DNA of 64,000 bases from Kerstersia gyiorum (GCF_004216755.1 NZ_SGWZ01000003.1:372001-436000), one strand, 5' to 3'; shown: positions 26,173 to 35,891, counted from the first letter of the stretch. Made by a program: numbers and translations. Notes: generated by a model from the letters alone, not told the origin.

Positions 26173-26595
26173 ATGTTCGCCACGCCCGACGAAGCCGAAC
26201 ACGCGTTTTATGAAGCCCTGACGCGCCAGGATATTTCCGGCGTCATGCAGGTATGGGCCGACGACGAGGAGATCATCTGCATCTCCCCGAACGGCTCACG
26301 CATCATAGGACAGACCGCCGTGCTCCAGGCGATGCGCGAACTTTTCCGCCGCGGTGCAGTCTCCCTACGTCCCGTACGCTGCGCCGCGACCCTCAATATG
26401 ATGAGCGCGGTCCACGTTCTGGTGGAACAGACCACCGAACGCAGCAGCGTCGGCCTGAAAATCGCCACGCATCATGTCACGCACGTTTTCCACAAAGGAC
26501 CGACAGGCTGGAGACTGGTTCTGCACCACGCTTCCCTGGCGCCGGATACCGGCGGCCTGCTGCCCCTGCATGAAATACCGGACATCGTGCACTGA
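26173..26595 (+). CDS. NTF2-like / SnoaL-fold protein
   Basis: 140 aa. The pattern DEAEHAFYEALTRQDISGVM ... WADDEEIICISPNGSRIIGQTAV followed by a beta-rich half ending GWRLVLHHASLAP is that of YybH/DUF4440 NTF2-like proteins. The cone-shaped fold often binds small hydrophobic ligands or acts as an isomerase, but no catalytic residues can be assigned. It sits 27 bp after the zinc-finger gene and could be co-transcribed. Confidence 0.8.
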   Translation: MFATPDEAEHAFYEALTRQDISGVMQVWADDEEIICISPNGSRIIGQTAVLQAMRELFRRGAVSLRPVRCAATLNMMSAVHVLVEQTTERSSVGLKIATHHVTHVFHKGPTGWRLVLHHASLAPDTGGLLPLHEIPDIVH

Positions 26596-26718
26596 CGCGC
26601 TCCCGCGACCGGCTCGCCGGCGCTCCTTGCCGCCCGCCCCGGCGGCGCGACCGACAATATCGCCCATGCCGCGCCTGCCTGCCCGCTTCGCCCGCCCTGC
26701 CCCCACCGGGGGACAGCC

Positions 26719-27810
26719 ATGAGCGCCCGCCTGGATTTTGCCGCCAGCCATGCGCCGATCTGGCTGCCAGAAGGCCACAGCCAGACCATCTACAGCGCCA
26801 AGCTGGCGCATTACCATCGGATTGCGTTCCTGCGGCAGCGCATCGAAACCCCGGATGGCGATTTCCTCGATTTCGACTGGAGCGGCCCCGGCCTGTTTCC
26901 GCGCCGGGCCCCGGCAGGCACCCCACCGGCCAACGACGGCCTGTTGCCACGCGGGGCAGCGTTGCGCTGGATGCAGCCATCCGATTGGGAAAAACTCCCC
27001 ACCCTGGATGCGCCTCCCGCGCTGGTCCTGTTCCACGGTCTGGAAGGAAACAGCAGCAGCCATTACGCGCAATCCATCGCCCAGTATTTCCGGGCCCGCG
27101 GCTGGGTTGTCGTGATCCCGCATTTCCGCGGCTGCTCGGGCGCGCCCAACCGCCTGGCGCGCGCCTATCATTCCGGTGACAGCCAGGAAATCGGCTTCAT
27201 CCTGGACACCCTGCGCACCGCGCTGCCACATGCTCGCTGGCACGCAGCAGGGGTCTCGCTGGGCGGCAACGCCTTGCTGAAATACCTGGGCGAGCAAGGC
27301 GCCGAAGCAGACTGGCTGAATGCCTGCGCCGGCATTTCCGTGCCGCTGGACCTGGTCGCGGCCGGCGAACACCTGTCGGACAACCGCTTCAATCGTTATG
27401 TCTACGGCGGCATGTTCCTGCGGGCGCTCAAACGCAAAGTGATGCAGAAAGCGCAGTGGTTCCCTGGCGTCATCGACATCATGCGGGTTACCCAGGCTCG
27501 CCACCTGCGCGACTTCGACGACGCCTACACCGCCCCCATGCACGGTTTCGAGAATGCCCACGACTACTGGGCACGCTCGTCGAGCAAGCAATTCCTGCCC
27601 GGCATTGCCGTGCCGACGCTGGTCCTGAATGCCCGCAATGACCCATTCCTGCCCGAAAGCGCCCTGCCCGGCCCCTCAGAGGCCTCGGACGCAATACTGC
27701 TGCATCAACCGGCAGACGGCGGTCACGGAGGTTTCCCCAGCGGCAATTTCCCCTGCCACCTGAACTGGCTGCCACAGCGGCTGGCTCGCTTTTTCGACAC
27801 CCAGGACTGA
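26719..27810 (+). CDS. YheT-type alpha/beta hydrolase
   Basis: 363 aa of the COG0429 (YheT/ABHD1-3) family. WLPEGHSQTIYSAK is the family start, LVLFHGLEGNSSSHY the oxyanion region, GVSLGGNALLKYLGE the nucleophile elbow (Ser), NARNDPFLP the Asp, and GGHGGFP the His. No signal peptide. Physiological substrate unknown; relatives hydrolyse lipids or short esters. It ends 6 bp before the convergent TonB receptor stop. Confidence 0.9.
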   Translation: MSARLDFAASHAPIWLPEGHSQTIYSAKLAHYHRIAFLRQRIETPDGDFLDFDWSGPGLFPRRAPAGTPPANDGLLPRGAALRWMQPSDWEKLPTLDAPPALVLFHGLEGNSSSHYAQSIAQYFRARGWVVVIPHFRGCSGAPNRLARAYHSGDSQEIGFILDTLRTALPHARWHAAGVSLGGNALLKYLGEQGAEADWLNACAGISVPLDLVAAGEHLSDNRFNRYVYGGMFLRALKRKVMQKAQWFPGVIDIMRVTQARHLRDFDDAYTAPMHGFENAHDYWARSSSKQFLPGIAVPTLVLNARNDPFLPESALPGPSEASDAILLHQPADGGHGGFPSGNFPCHLNWLPQRLARFFDTQD

Positions 27811-27816
27811 TCAAGC

Positions 27817-30330
27817 CTAAAAGCGATAATTCACACTGGCCACCACACTGCGCGGCGTGCCGTAAAAGCTACCATAGCCATTCACGCGGTACACCTTGTC
27901 GAAAATATTGCTGGCGTTGATCCCTAAGGTGAAATGCGTGTTCAGCCGGTAACGCGCCATCAGGTCCACCACAGCAAAGGCATCCTGAATATAGGCATCG
28001 TCAATGGCTTTGCGCACCGCAGGGTCATTGGAAACATCTGAAAAACCGCCATCGGTCACGGTTTTGCTGCGCCATACCACACTACCGCCCAAGGTGAGCC
28101 GGTCGGTCAGATCATAGCTGGTGAAAAGCTTGAACAGATGTTCCGGGTTGTTATAAGCGTACGGGAACTTATAGGTTTCCGCGCCCTGGCTGCCCCGCTG
28201 AACCAAGCTGCCATCGGCCAACCAATCCCAGTAAGTGGCTGCGCCATATTCCCCATTCTTGGTATGAGCGTAGCTATACGACGCGGAAATCATCCACCTG
28301 GGTGTCAGCCTGCCACTGAGCGACATTTCACCGCCTTGCAAAATCATGCCATGGTCGCAGGGACTGCTGGGCGTAATATTAAAACCGTCAAGCAGGGGAT
28401 GATTCGGCACGTAATACCCTTTCGGATACTCTCCTGGCGCCAGATTGCGATAGTCGGTAATACTCATTTCGCAGGCCAGGTTTTCCTGCTTCATGCGGTA
28501 CAGCGCAAAATGCAAGTTCAGCGTGTCATCGAAAAACCCGGCGTTCAGGCCCAATTCAATAGTATTACCCTTGATGGCAGGCAGGGGCTTACCCCACATG
28601 TCAAACATGGTGTACGGGTCAGTGTGAGGTTTATGGATGCCGGTGTAGCTCAGGTAGGTCAGCACTTGGGGCGTCAGGTCAAACAGCACGCCAGCATAGG
28701 GCACAAATTTGCCGTCATCGCGATAGGTGATGCTCGATTCTTCATAGAACACGTCGGTTCGGTACGGCGGCCGCCTGAGTTCGTTCGTATCCAACCGGTA
28801 GATGGAATAGTCACGCTTCCACTGACTGTAGCGCGTACCCAATACCATTTTCAGGCGGTCGGTCAGCGACAGTTGCGTAGAAATCAGGGCACCCCACGAA
28901 CGTTCCTTCAGATCGGAGTAGCCATCCAGAAAATACAACTCATTGGCGCAATACTCATACACTTCCGCACTGCTGGTCACGCAGGAACCACGCGGTAAGG
29001 GAATATAGCCATCATTCCATTTGCTGATATTCCACGCGCCGGTCACGGCTGTGGGCGAGGCGAAAGAGCCATATTTGGGCAGATGCAGATCGCCGTCGTA
29101 GCCACTGAGGCCCAGCACCAGTTTGTGGGTACGATTCCAGGCATCGAAATTGCCGGACACCGTCAGATCCAGATTATGCATGCGGCCATCGTTTTTGCGA
29201 TGGGCATAGGCCATGGAAGCCAGATCATTCTCAGGGTCGTAAAAAGCATTGAAGCCAGCATCGCTGTAGTTGGCGGCACCCAGAGCGCCATACAGGTTAT
29301 CGGTATCAATATCGGAATAGGCGTAGTTCAGCCTGGCGTCCCAGCGATCGTTGAAATGATGACGCAACTCGGCAAAGGAATTCACATACTGCGCATCAGA
29401 ATAGGTCCACTGGGTAGCCGGGTTGTAGGAACGATCGAAATGCGTGAACAGCACCCGGTCGCTGGTATGCGCCTTGGATGCCAACACCGGGCCGACCGGC
29501 GCTGCGTTGGTGGAATGCTGGTAGGAAAAACTGCTGCCCAGCGCCAGCGTGGTGGCTGGTGTCAGGTCGGCCTCGACAATGCCATACAACGTGGTGGATT
29601 CGGTTTCCACCCGATCTACCCAATGCTTGCCCCCGGACTGAATCGCGATCAGCCGGCCGCGCAAGCTGCCCGCTGTATTCAGCGGGCCGGAAAGATCGGC
29701 GTGCGCGCGATATCGTTCCCAGCTGCCATAGCTGACCCCGGCGTTGGCCTGGAAGTCATCAGTCGGACGTTTGCGCCGAAAGCTGATGCTGGCGCTGGGA
29801 TCGCCAATACCGGAAGTCAGGCCGGTGGAACCACGCACCATATCCACGCTTTCATAGATGCCGGTATCGAACGCTGATAGCATGTCCGGCCCTAGACTGC
29901 CGGCCCGGATAGGCACGTCGTCAATCTGGAAATTCATAATTTGAAAGCCACGGGTGTGATAGCTCACCTTGCCAATACCCGGCACACCATGCTGTTCGAC
30001 CACCACGCCGGGCATCTGCTCCAGTGCCTCCAGCCCTATGGTCAGGTTCTGGTCTTCCATCTGTTTTTGAGTCATGACGGTCACACTCTGCGGTGTTTCC
30101 TTCAGCGACAGATCCAGGCGGGTCGCGCTCTTGTTGCTTCTGACTGTGTAATTGGTGGTCTTATCGTCTTCAGGCTGCGAGCCGGTCACTTCAATGGCGG
30201 GTAATACCGTCGCGGTTTCAGCATTCGTCGCCGTGTCAACAGCAGTGCTGCCGGACTCAGCGGCGGCAGGCACGGAAAAACTGGCGCAGCCAATCAAGGT
30301 AACGGCTAACAGCGACGGATGATTACGCAT
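27817..30330 (-). CDS. TonB-dependent siderophore receptor
   Basis: 837 aa with signal peptide (LLAVTLIGCASFSVPAAAES). Plug domain with DLSLKETPQSVTVMTQKQMEDQNL and the VRGSTGLTSGIGDPSASISFRRKRP segment of the siderophore-receptor family. A 22-strand barrel ends with aromatic VASVNYRF. There is no N-terminal STN signalling domain, so it does not work through an ECF sigma/FecR pair. The nearby IroE-like esterase suggests a catecholate ligand such as enterobactin. GC is lower than in genes to the left. Confidence 0.92.
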   Translation of the reverse strand: MRNHPSLLAVTLIGCASFSVPAAAESGSTAVDTATNAETATVLPAIEVTGSQPEDDKTTNYTVRSNKSATRLDLSLKETPQSVTVMTQKQMEDQNLTIGLEALEQMPGVVVEQHGVPGIGKVSYHTRGFQIMNFQIDDVPIRAGSLGPDMLSAFDTGIYESVDMVRGSTGLTSGIGDPSASISFRRKRPTDDFQANAGVSYGSWERYRAHADLSGPLNTAGSLRGRLIAIQSGGKHWVDRVETESTTLYGIVEADLTPATTLALGSSFSYQHSTNAAPVGPVLASKAHTSDRVLFTHFDRSYNPATQWTYSDAQYVNSFAELRHHFNDRWDARLNYAYSDIDTDNLYGALGAANYSDAGFNAFYDPENDLASMAYAHRKNDGRMHNLDLTVSGNFDAWNRTHKLVLGLSGYDGDLHLPKYGSFASPTAVTGAWNISKWNDGYIPLPRGSCVTSSAEVYEYCANELYFLDGYSDLKERSWGALISTQLSLTDRLKMVLGTRYSQWKRDYSIYRLDTNELRRPPYRTDVFYEESSITYRDDGKFVPYAGVLFDLTPQVLTYLSYTGIHKPHTDPYTMFDMWGKPLPAIKGNTIELGLNAGFFDDTLNLHFALYRMKQENLACEMSITDYRNLAPGEYPKGYYVPNHPLLDGFNITPSSPCDHGMILQGGEMSLSGRLTPRWMISASYSYAHTKNGEYGAATYWDWLADGSLVQRGSQGAETYKFPYAYNNPEHLFKLFTSYDLTDRLTLGGSVVWRSKTVTDGGFSDVSNDPAVRKAIDDAYIQDAFAVVDLMARYRLNTHFTLGINASNIFDKVYRVNGYGSFYGTPRSVVASVNYRF

Positions 30331-30907
30331 GGGAATAACTCGTGGCCGAACAAGGAGAGAAGGCGCAAACCGGCGCGCCGTCGTTCTGATGACTCAAAGA
30401 CAAATGAGATGGATTAAATTCTCGTTCTAGTATAGGTGGCCGCCACTCCAGGGTTTGGCAGGGAAGCAATCTTTACCCCGCACAAAAATTTTTCAAAAAA
30501 GGCACCAAGCCGGGATGTGAACAACTCCGACCTGAAGGATGAACCTGGACATGACACAGTCCCTGCGGACTGTGTCATGCCTGGTGAATCCGAGCGGCAT
30601 GCAGGCCGCGAGGTGGGCGAACCTGGACATGACACAGTCCCTGCGGACTGTGTCATGTCTGGTGAATCCAAGCGGCATGCAGGCCACATGTGGACCAGGC
30701 TTGCGCGCTGGCGCGTGGTCCGCCCGGGAAAAAACCCGGGAAACGCGCCTAAGGCAAATACATTGTTTCAGCGGTACAAAAACCCTTTTTGTGCCAAACC
30801 AATCCATGCTCCCTGCATAAAATTTAAGGCAGTTGGAAATCATTGGCATTCCTTATTCTGGCACGCCACGCAGCCTCTCCGTTACCAAATATCTGGAAAC
30901 ACAAGCT
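30331..30907. other. Non-coding region with repeats upstream of the siderophore receptor and first lipoprotein
   Basis: No credible gene. It contains the divergent promoters of the receptor and lipoprotein, a 78-bp tandem hairpin repeat (30541-30697) and a CCCGGG-A6-CCCGGG hairpin (30723-30740) embedded between GCGCGT/ACGCGC arms. A possible Fur site on the receptor side is too weak to call. Confidence 0.6.
30541..30697. repeat. 78-bp tandem repeat, two copies, each with a 13-14 bp perfect hairpin
   Basis: Copies start at 30541 and 30619 with few differences. Each carries CATGACACAGTCC, loop CTGC, GGACTGTGTCATG (stems at 30550-30579 and 30627-30658), followed by GGTGAATCC(G/A)AGCGGCATGCAGGCC split over the junction. 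It looks like a REP/BIME-type or attenuator-like element. Confidence 0.8.
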
Positions 30908-32818
30908 ATGTTGATACGCAAAAAAGCTTTATGGCTGGCCTTGTTCGGCAGCCTGGCACTCTCCGCCTGCGGCGGCGGCGACGGTTCTGAGACACCTGAA
31001 CAACCTGTCAACCCTGAACCCGAAGTGCCCGTCGTGCCTGAAGTGCCCGCGGAACCAGAAGAACCGGCAGAGGTCATCAAAGGGCTGAACCTGCGCGTCA
31101 ATTACCTGGCAAAAGACGTCACGCTGGAAGTCAAGCTGAACGATGGCCCGCTGCAAACCTTCACCGGCACGGCCGATGCGCGCCAGAACGTGGTGTTGAG
31201 CAACAAGCTGAAAGCCGGCGATGTGCTGGAACTGGGCTTGCCCTCCGTCAACATATTCGATAACGCACCCTATGCCTGCGAATTCGTTTCGAACGCTTCC
31301 ATGCAGGGGACGCTGTCGGATATCGCGGGCCAGGGGCCCAACCAGAAAATCACCCTGACCGGCACGCCGGAAAATACCCTGTATGAAATCGACTGCGGCC
31401 GGATTCACATGATTCCAGCGGCCTATGCCGGTAAATTGGGTGAAGAGCGCTATGGCTGGCGCCGCCTGAACCTGGATAGCAGCCGCAGCCGCTGGCTGCT
31501 GGGTTCAAACGAGAAAGCGGTGGTTTACGTGAATCGCGCCGATGAAACCGGGGTGGGTAGCAAGATTGCCAGCATGGCGGTGCATTGGGACGCTGAAGTA
31601 TGGCGATTTGTTGGCACCACAGAGCAGGGAACAAGCAGCTATAACTATTACAGCGGCGGCACTGCTGCACTAGAACAAACCAATATACCCCTGCCTGGCT
31701 ACCAGTCTCTTTGGAATAATCCAGACGATTACCCTGTCTGGATGACGATTGATGGCGCTTCGCTTGGCAGCACAAACGATATCGGTCTCTCCTATTATCT
31801 CGACGCCAGCAAAGACCAGCCCGAAGATTGCGGCATTTGGCGCTGGCGCGCGTACTTTGGCAGTTGGGGCGCCTGGAAACTGAACGAAACAGAATGCGGT
31901 AGCTTTGGCGCCGCCATGGACTTTAATCAGCGCTCCGCCATTTATACGCTGGGCGATAACGTCGTGTATTACCGCGCCGAGACAGGCCTGCTGGAAACCT
32001 TTATGTCGCCAGGCGCGACCATCGGCACAGTCGCCAACCCTTCCAAGGCCCCCACCCTGGCCGGCAACAAACTTTACTTCCCGTATACCAACGGGGCGAA
32101 CGGTTCCATTGCCGTGAGCGACGGCACCACGCTCAGCAGCTTCACTGCCGCTGTGAACGACGCCCCAGGCCTGCGCGCAGCCCTGGGCAATAAGCTGGTG
32201 TTTACCTCCATCCAGGGCGACGAACTCTGGGTTACCGATGGCACGCCAGCGGGCACGGTATTGGTCAAGCGCATCCGCAATGACGGCAAAAGCGCAGCGT
32301 TCCATGCGCTGACCAGCGTCGGCAATAAGGTCTTTTTCATTGCCGATAGCGGCAACGGCAAACGGCTGTGGGTCAGCGACGGCACCGGTGCCGGCACGCG
32401 CATCGTGGACGACAGCCTGGCCGTCACCCAGCATGAGCAGGTGGCCGTCGCCGGTGACCACCTGGTGTTCCTGGCGGGCTCGCCCAGCGTGAATAACGCG
32501 ACGGACAACAAGCTCTACAGCACCGATGGCGTCACCGTAGGACGACTGGTAACCGATGAACTGCTGAAAAAATACAAACTCGATTCGTCGAATGTGTTGC
32601 CTTGCGTGGCCACGTGCAAGGACGCCTCGACGCTGGCCTTTCATCAAGTCGGCCAGCAGCTGCTGCTGCAAATCAATGGCGGCCTGACGGCGCCGGCAGA
32701 GGGCGCCAGCAGCAAGCAGACAGTCTACTACTGGCTGACCGACGGTACGGCAGCCGGCACCCGGCCCTTGCGGGATGATGAGGGCAAGGCGGTTGTCAGC
32801 CACCTGACGCCGAAGTAA
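30908..32818 (+). CDS. Lipoprotein with LWVSDGT/ELWVTDGT repeats, copy 1
   Basis: 636 aa from ATG 30908. Lipobox LALSAC, a Pro/Glu-rich stalk (about residues 25-58), a globular domain with CEF and DCGRIH cysteines, then a C-terminal beta-propeller-like array where ELWVTDGTPAGT, RLWVSDGTGAGT, KLYSTDG and YWLTDGTAAGT recur. It is predicted to be membrane-anchored on the outer side. It is tandemly duplicated with the next gene, including about 35 bp upstream of the start. Function unknown; proximity to siderophore uptake genes suggests a surface or periplasmic accessory role. Confidence 0.85.
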   Translation: MLIRKKALWLALFGSLALSACGGGDGSETPEQPVNPEPEVPVVPEVPAEPEEPAEVIKGLNLRVNYLAKDVTLEVKLNDGPLQTFTGTADARQNVVLSNKLKAGDVLELGLPSVNIFDNAPYACEFVSNASMQGTLSDIAGQGPNQKITLTGTPENTLYEIDCGRIHMIPAAYAGKLGEERYGWRRLNLDSSRSRWLLGSNEKAVVYVNRADETGVGSKIASMAVHWDAEVWRFVGTTEQGTSSYNYYSGGTAALEQTNIPLPGYQSLWNNPDDYPVWMTIDGASLGSTNDIGLSYYLDASKDQPEDCGIWRWRAYFGSWGAWKLNETECGSFGAAMDFNQRSAIYTLGDNVVYYRAETGLLETFMSPGATIGTVANPSKAPTLAGNKLYFPYTNGANGSIAVSDGTTLSSFTAAVNDAPGLRAALGNKLVFTSIQGDELWVTDGTPAGTVLVKRIRNDGKSAAFHALTSVGNKVFFIADSGNGKRLWVSDGTGAGTRIVDDSLAVTQHEQVAVAGDHLVFLAGSPSVNNATDNKLYSTDGVTVGRLVTDELLKKYKLDSSNVLPCVATCKDASTLAFHQVGQQLLLQINGGLTAPAEGASSKQTVYYWLTDGTAAGTRPLRDDEGKAVVSHLTPK

Positions 32819-32853
32819 GCAAACCTTGTGCCGGCACGCATGTGTCGGCGTCC

Positions 32854-32882
32854 TTGCCCCATGCGCCTGCCGCATGGGGCAA
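32854..32882 (+). terminator. Hairpin between the two lipoprotein genes
   Basis: Perfect 12-bp stem (TTGCCCCATGCG / CGCATGGGGCAA) with a 5-nt loop, 36 bp after the first lipoprotein stop. Only short T content follows. Confidence 0.6.
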
Positions 32883-32948
32883 TTGACATTTCTTGCTCAG
32901 ACGAAACAAACCGGTTTTTCCGTCCCCAAACATCCGGAAGCACGAGCT

Positions 32949-34835
32949 ATGTTGATACGCAATAAAACTTTATGGCTGGCCCTGTTCGGCAGTCTGGTAC
33001 TGACCGGCTGCCCCAGCGGAGGCGCGGACGCCCCTCCCCCCCCTACTCCTAACATCCCCGATGAAGAACCGGAAGAATCGGTAGAAGGACTAAACCTGCG
33101 CGTCAGCCAATTGGCCAAAGACGTGACGCTGGAAGTCAAGCTGAACCATGCCACGCTGAAAACCTTCACCGGCACGGGTGAAGCGCAGCAGAACTTGGTG
33201 CTGAGCAAGCTGCAAGCCGGCGACGTGCTGGAACTGGGCTTGCCCTCCGTCAACATACTCGATAACGCGCCCTATGCCTGCGAATTCGCTGCCAATGCCT
33301 CCATGGATGGCACGCTGTCAGATATCTCGGGCCAGGGGCTCAACCAGAAAGTCACCCTGACCGGCACGCCGGAAAACGCGCTGTATGAAGTGGATTGCGG
33401 CCGGATTCACATCGTGCCTGCCGCCTATTCCGGTGACTTCAATCGAGCACGCTATGGCTGGCGCAGCCTGAACCTGGATAGCGGCCGCAGCCGCTGGCTG
33501 GCGGGCGAAGGCGGTGAACCGGTGGTATACGTCACTAACGCGGATGAGACGGATGGGAGTCGTCAGCAATTTGGCCACATGGAAGTCCATTGGAATGAAG
33601 ACACATGGCGTTTTGTCGGCGCAAAAGCGCAGGGGACAACAAGCTATGTCTATGGCAGTACCGGCAATGTTGGTATAGAGCAAAGCAATGCGCCTGTGGC
33701 TAATTTCTTGGCGCTTTCGAATAATTTCGGCACATATCCTGTCTGGACCACAATTCGTGGCGCTATCTTTGATGGCGAGAAAAATTACGCTCTTTCCAAT
33801 CATTATTATGATGACGGCAAAAACAAGCCGGAAGATTGCGGCGTCTGGCGCTGGTACATGTTCCTGGGAACGGCTGGCGCCCGCAACCTGAACTCGGAAT
33901 TTTGCAACAGCAGCTTCCTCGCTCTCAAGGAGCGCTCGGCCGTCTACGCGCTGGGCGATACCGCCGTGCAGTTTCTCATCAACACCGGGGAGCTGAAAAC
34001 CATAGGAACAGCAAGCGCGACAATCGGAACACTCCCCAATCGTTACAGCTACCCCATTCAGGCCGAGAATAAACTTTACTTCCCAGGTAGCAATATCGAA
34101 GAAAATGCCAATGTCATTTCTGTGACCGATGGCACGACACTGAGCAGCTTCGATACCAATGTGAGACCATCATCTGGTTTGGGCGGCGCCGTGCCCTTGC
34201 GCAATCAGCTGATTTTTATATCAAAAGACGCGGACGAACTCTGGATGACCGATGGAACGGCTGCGGGCACGAAATTGGTGAAGCGTCTGAGTGATAAGAA
34301 AACATCCCCGGGTTTCGGGGCTTTCCAAACCACAGGCAATAAAGTATTTTTCTTGTACACGGACCAAAGAAACACCAGGCTATGGGTCAGCGACGGCACC
34401 GAAGCCGGCACCCACGTCGTGGACGATAACCTGGCTATCCAACGAATTGAGAATGGCATGGCTGTAGCAGGTAATCGCCTGGTATTTCTGGCGGGTTCGC
34501 CAAACCTGAATAGCTGGACGGATAATAAGCTCTACAGCACAGACGGCACGACAGTGGAACGACTGGTACCCGATGAATTGCTGGAAAAATATGACTTGCC
34601 TTTAACGAGTCTTCTGCCTTGCGCAGGTTGCAACCCTCAAACCGTGTTTTACCATTCCGTCGGCGGTCAGTTGCTGCTGCAAGTAGGCGGTGCCAGTATT
34701 CCCCCGGCAAACGGCGAAAGCAGCAAACGCTCGGTTCATTACTATCTGACCGACGGTACGGCAGCCGGCACCCGGCCCCTGCGGGATGAGAGCGGCAAGT
34801 CGTTTGTGAGGTATTTACTGTCTATTCCTGACTAA
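32949..34835 (+). CDS. Lipoprotein with LWVSDGT/ELWMTDGT repeats, copy 2
   Basis: 628 aa from ATG 32949, paralogue of the preceding gene. Lipobox LVLTGC, stalk PPPPTPNIPDEEPEES, then the same order of blocks: GLNLRVSQLAKDVTLEVKLN, LELGLPSVNILDNAPYACEF, DCGRIHIVPAAYSG, EDCGVWRW, ELWMTDGTAAGT, RLWVSDGTEAGT, YYLTDGTAAGTRPLRDE. The first about 200 residues and the C-terminal repeats are well conserved between copies, the middle (about 210-350) strongly diverged. That fits duplication followed by diversification. Function unknown. Confidence 0.85.
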   Translation: MLIRNKTLWLALFGSLVLTGCPSGGADAPPPPTPNIPDEEPEESVEGLNLRVSQLAKDVTLEVKLNHATLKTFTGTGEAQQNLVLSKLQAGDVLELGLPSVNILDNAPYACEFAANASMDGTLSDISGQGLNQKVTLTGTPENALYEVDCGRIHIVPAAYSGDFNRARYGWRSLNLDSGRSRWLAGEGGEPVVYVTNADETDGSRQQFGHMEVHWNEDTWRFVGAKAQGTTSYVYGSTGNVGIEQSNAPVANFLALSNNFGTYPVWTTIRGAIFDGEKNYALSNHYYDDGKNKPEDCGVWRWYMFLGTAGARNLNSEFCNSSFLALKERSAVYALGDTAVQFLINTGELKTIGTASATIGTLPNRYSYPIQAENKLYFPGSNIEENANVISVTDGTTLSSFDTNVRPSSGLGGAVPLRNQLIFISKDADELWMTDGTAAGTKLVKRLSDKKTSPGFGAFQTTGNKVFFLYTDQRNTRLWVSDGTEAGTHVVDDNLAIQRIENGMAVAGNRLVFLAGSPNLNSWTDNKLYSTDGTTVERLVPDELLEKYDLPLTSLLPCAGCNPQTVFYHSVGGQLLLQVGGASIPPANGESSKRSVHYYLTDGTAAGTRPLRDESGKSFVRYLLSIPD

Positions 34836-34864
34836 AACGAAAACGCAAATTTCTGACCAAAGCG

Positions 34865-34894
34865 CTCACGCTGGCACTGCCATGCCGGCGTGAG
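34865..34894. terminator. Hairpin between lipoprotein copy 2 and the convergent AraC gene
   Basis: CTCACGC-T-GGCA / TGCC-G-GCGTGAG stem with a mismatch and 6-nt loop, 30 bp after the lipoprotein stop; a second hairpin CCCGCA/TGCGGG follows at about 34900-34922. Confidence 0.5.
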
Positions 34895-34967
34895 TACCGC
34901 CCGCAAGAATTCCGCCTGCGGGACAGTCTGTTGGGGCTTGCGCTTCGACCGTTACAACCGTCTTGAA

Positions 34968-35891
34968 CTACGGTTTTTCCGTTTTCTCAGACTGCCCCAG
35001 GGACGACTCTTTGAGCTGCTGCGGGGATAATTGATACATTTTCTTGAATGCCCGACTGAAGCTGTCGATACGATCATAGCCGCAGAAGTAAGCGACATCG
35101 CCCACCTTCTCGCCGGCCAGCAGCAGGCTGGCAGCCTGTTTCAGCCGCTGGTTGCGGATAAACTCACCAATGCTTTGCTGATAGGCTTCTTTGAATTCGT
35201 GTTGCAAGGTGGTTGGGTTGCTATGACACAAGCGCGCAATTTCCTTGATGCTCAGGCCATCTGTATTACCGTTCATGATTAATCGGAAAAGCCGTTTTAC
35301 CCGTTCGCTGGGTTCACGTTGACTGAAACAGTCTTCCGGCCTAGCGAAGGAGAACTGCCGAAACACTTCAAAAATCAGTTCCGTGATCAAACGCTCCTGC
35401 TGCAGGCTGGCAAGCAGACCGTTTTTGTCTGATAGCTGATTCAGGCAGCGGATCAAGTGCCGCATGTAGTCGGTCACGACAAAGTAACTGGTGCGCAACA
35501 GCGACAGGCCATTTATGGACTCATCGCCAGTCAGGCGATCAAACCAGCTTTCATCCAGGAAGAGAACAAATTCTTCCTGGTTTCCCTGGTGATAAATTTT
35601 CTTCCCTGCCAAACTCTCCAGCACCGGAAGCAGAATGCCAGAGTTCTTATGCTGTGCCTGAAGACGAATTTCACTACCATTGAACGACAGGTGTGTTTCC
35701 CCTTGCAAAGCAAAAACCAGCCGAATTTTTGGACGGAATTCAAGATTATCCAATTGGACATTATGACTGATACGAATTCTCGAGCTTTTGAATTCGTAAT
35801 CCCGACCACTTTTCTTGTACATTATTTGTCCGGTCAACCCATTACTGTCTGGCGGAAGTGAGCCATTGAAGGTCGGAGAAAGTATAACCAT
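34968..35891 (-). CDS. AraC family regulator, PchR/BfeR-like
   Basis: 307 aa from ATG 35891 (an in-frame ATG 108 bp upstream would overlap the promoter region). The C-terminal AraC HTH pair has GLSIKEIARLCHSNPTTLQHEFKEAYQQ and VGDVAYFCGYDRIDSFSRAFKKMYQLSP. The N-terminal half resembles siderophore-sensing AraC proteins (PchR, BfeR). It is divergent from the esterase, with a Fur-like box in the shared promoter, and close to a siderophore receptor, so activation of the uptake genes by the ferric siderophore is likely. Confidence 0.88.
   Translation of the reverse strand: MVILSPTFNGSLPPDSNGLTGQIMYKKSGRDYEFKSSRIRISHNVQLDNLEFRPKIRLVFALQGETHLSFNGSEIRLQAQHKNSGILLPVLESLAGKKIYHQGNQEEFVLFLDESWFDRLTGDESINGLSLLRTSYFVVTDYMRHLIRCLNQLSDKNGLLASLQQERLITELIFEVFRQFSFARPEDCFSQREPSERVKRLFRLIMNGNTDGLSIKEIARLCHSNPTTLQHEFKEAYQQSIGEFIRNQRLKQAASLLLAGEKVGDVAYFCGYDRIDSFSRAFKKMYQLSPQQLKESSLGQSEKTEKP

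Noticed and set aside
30400..30425. Possible Fur box before the siderophore receptor
   Set aside because: Only about 8 of 19 positions match, no better than chance in AT-rich DNA.
30414..30689. Open frames over the 78-bp repeat with duplicated MTQSAGTVSCPG-like peptides
   Set aside because: The peptide repeat is only the translation of the hairpin DNA repeat; frames are open in both directions and lack an SD.
30723..30740. CCCGGG-A6-CCCGGG as a terminator
   Set aside because: No gene ends just upstream on either strand and there is no T-tract after the stem, so it is only noted as a hairpin.
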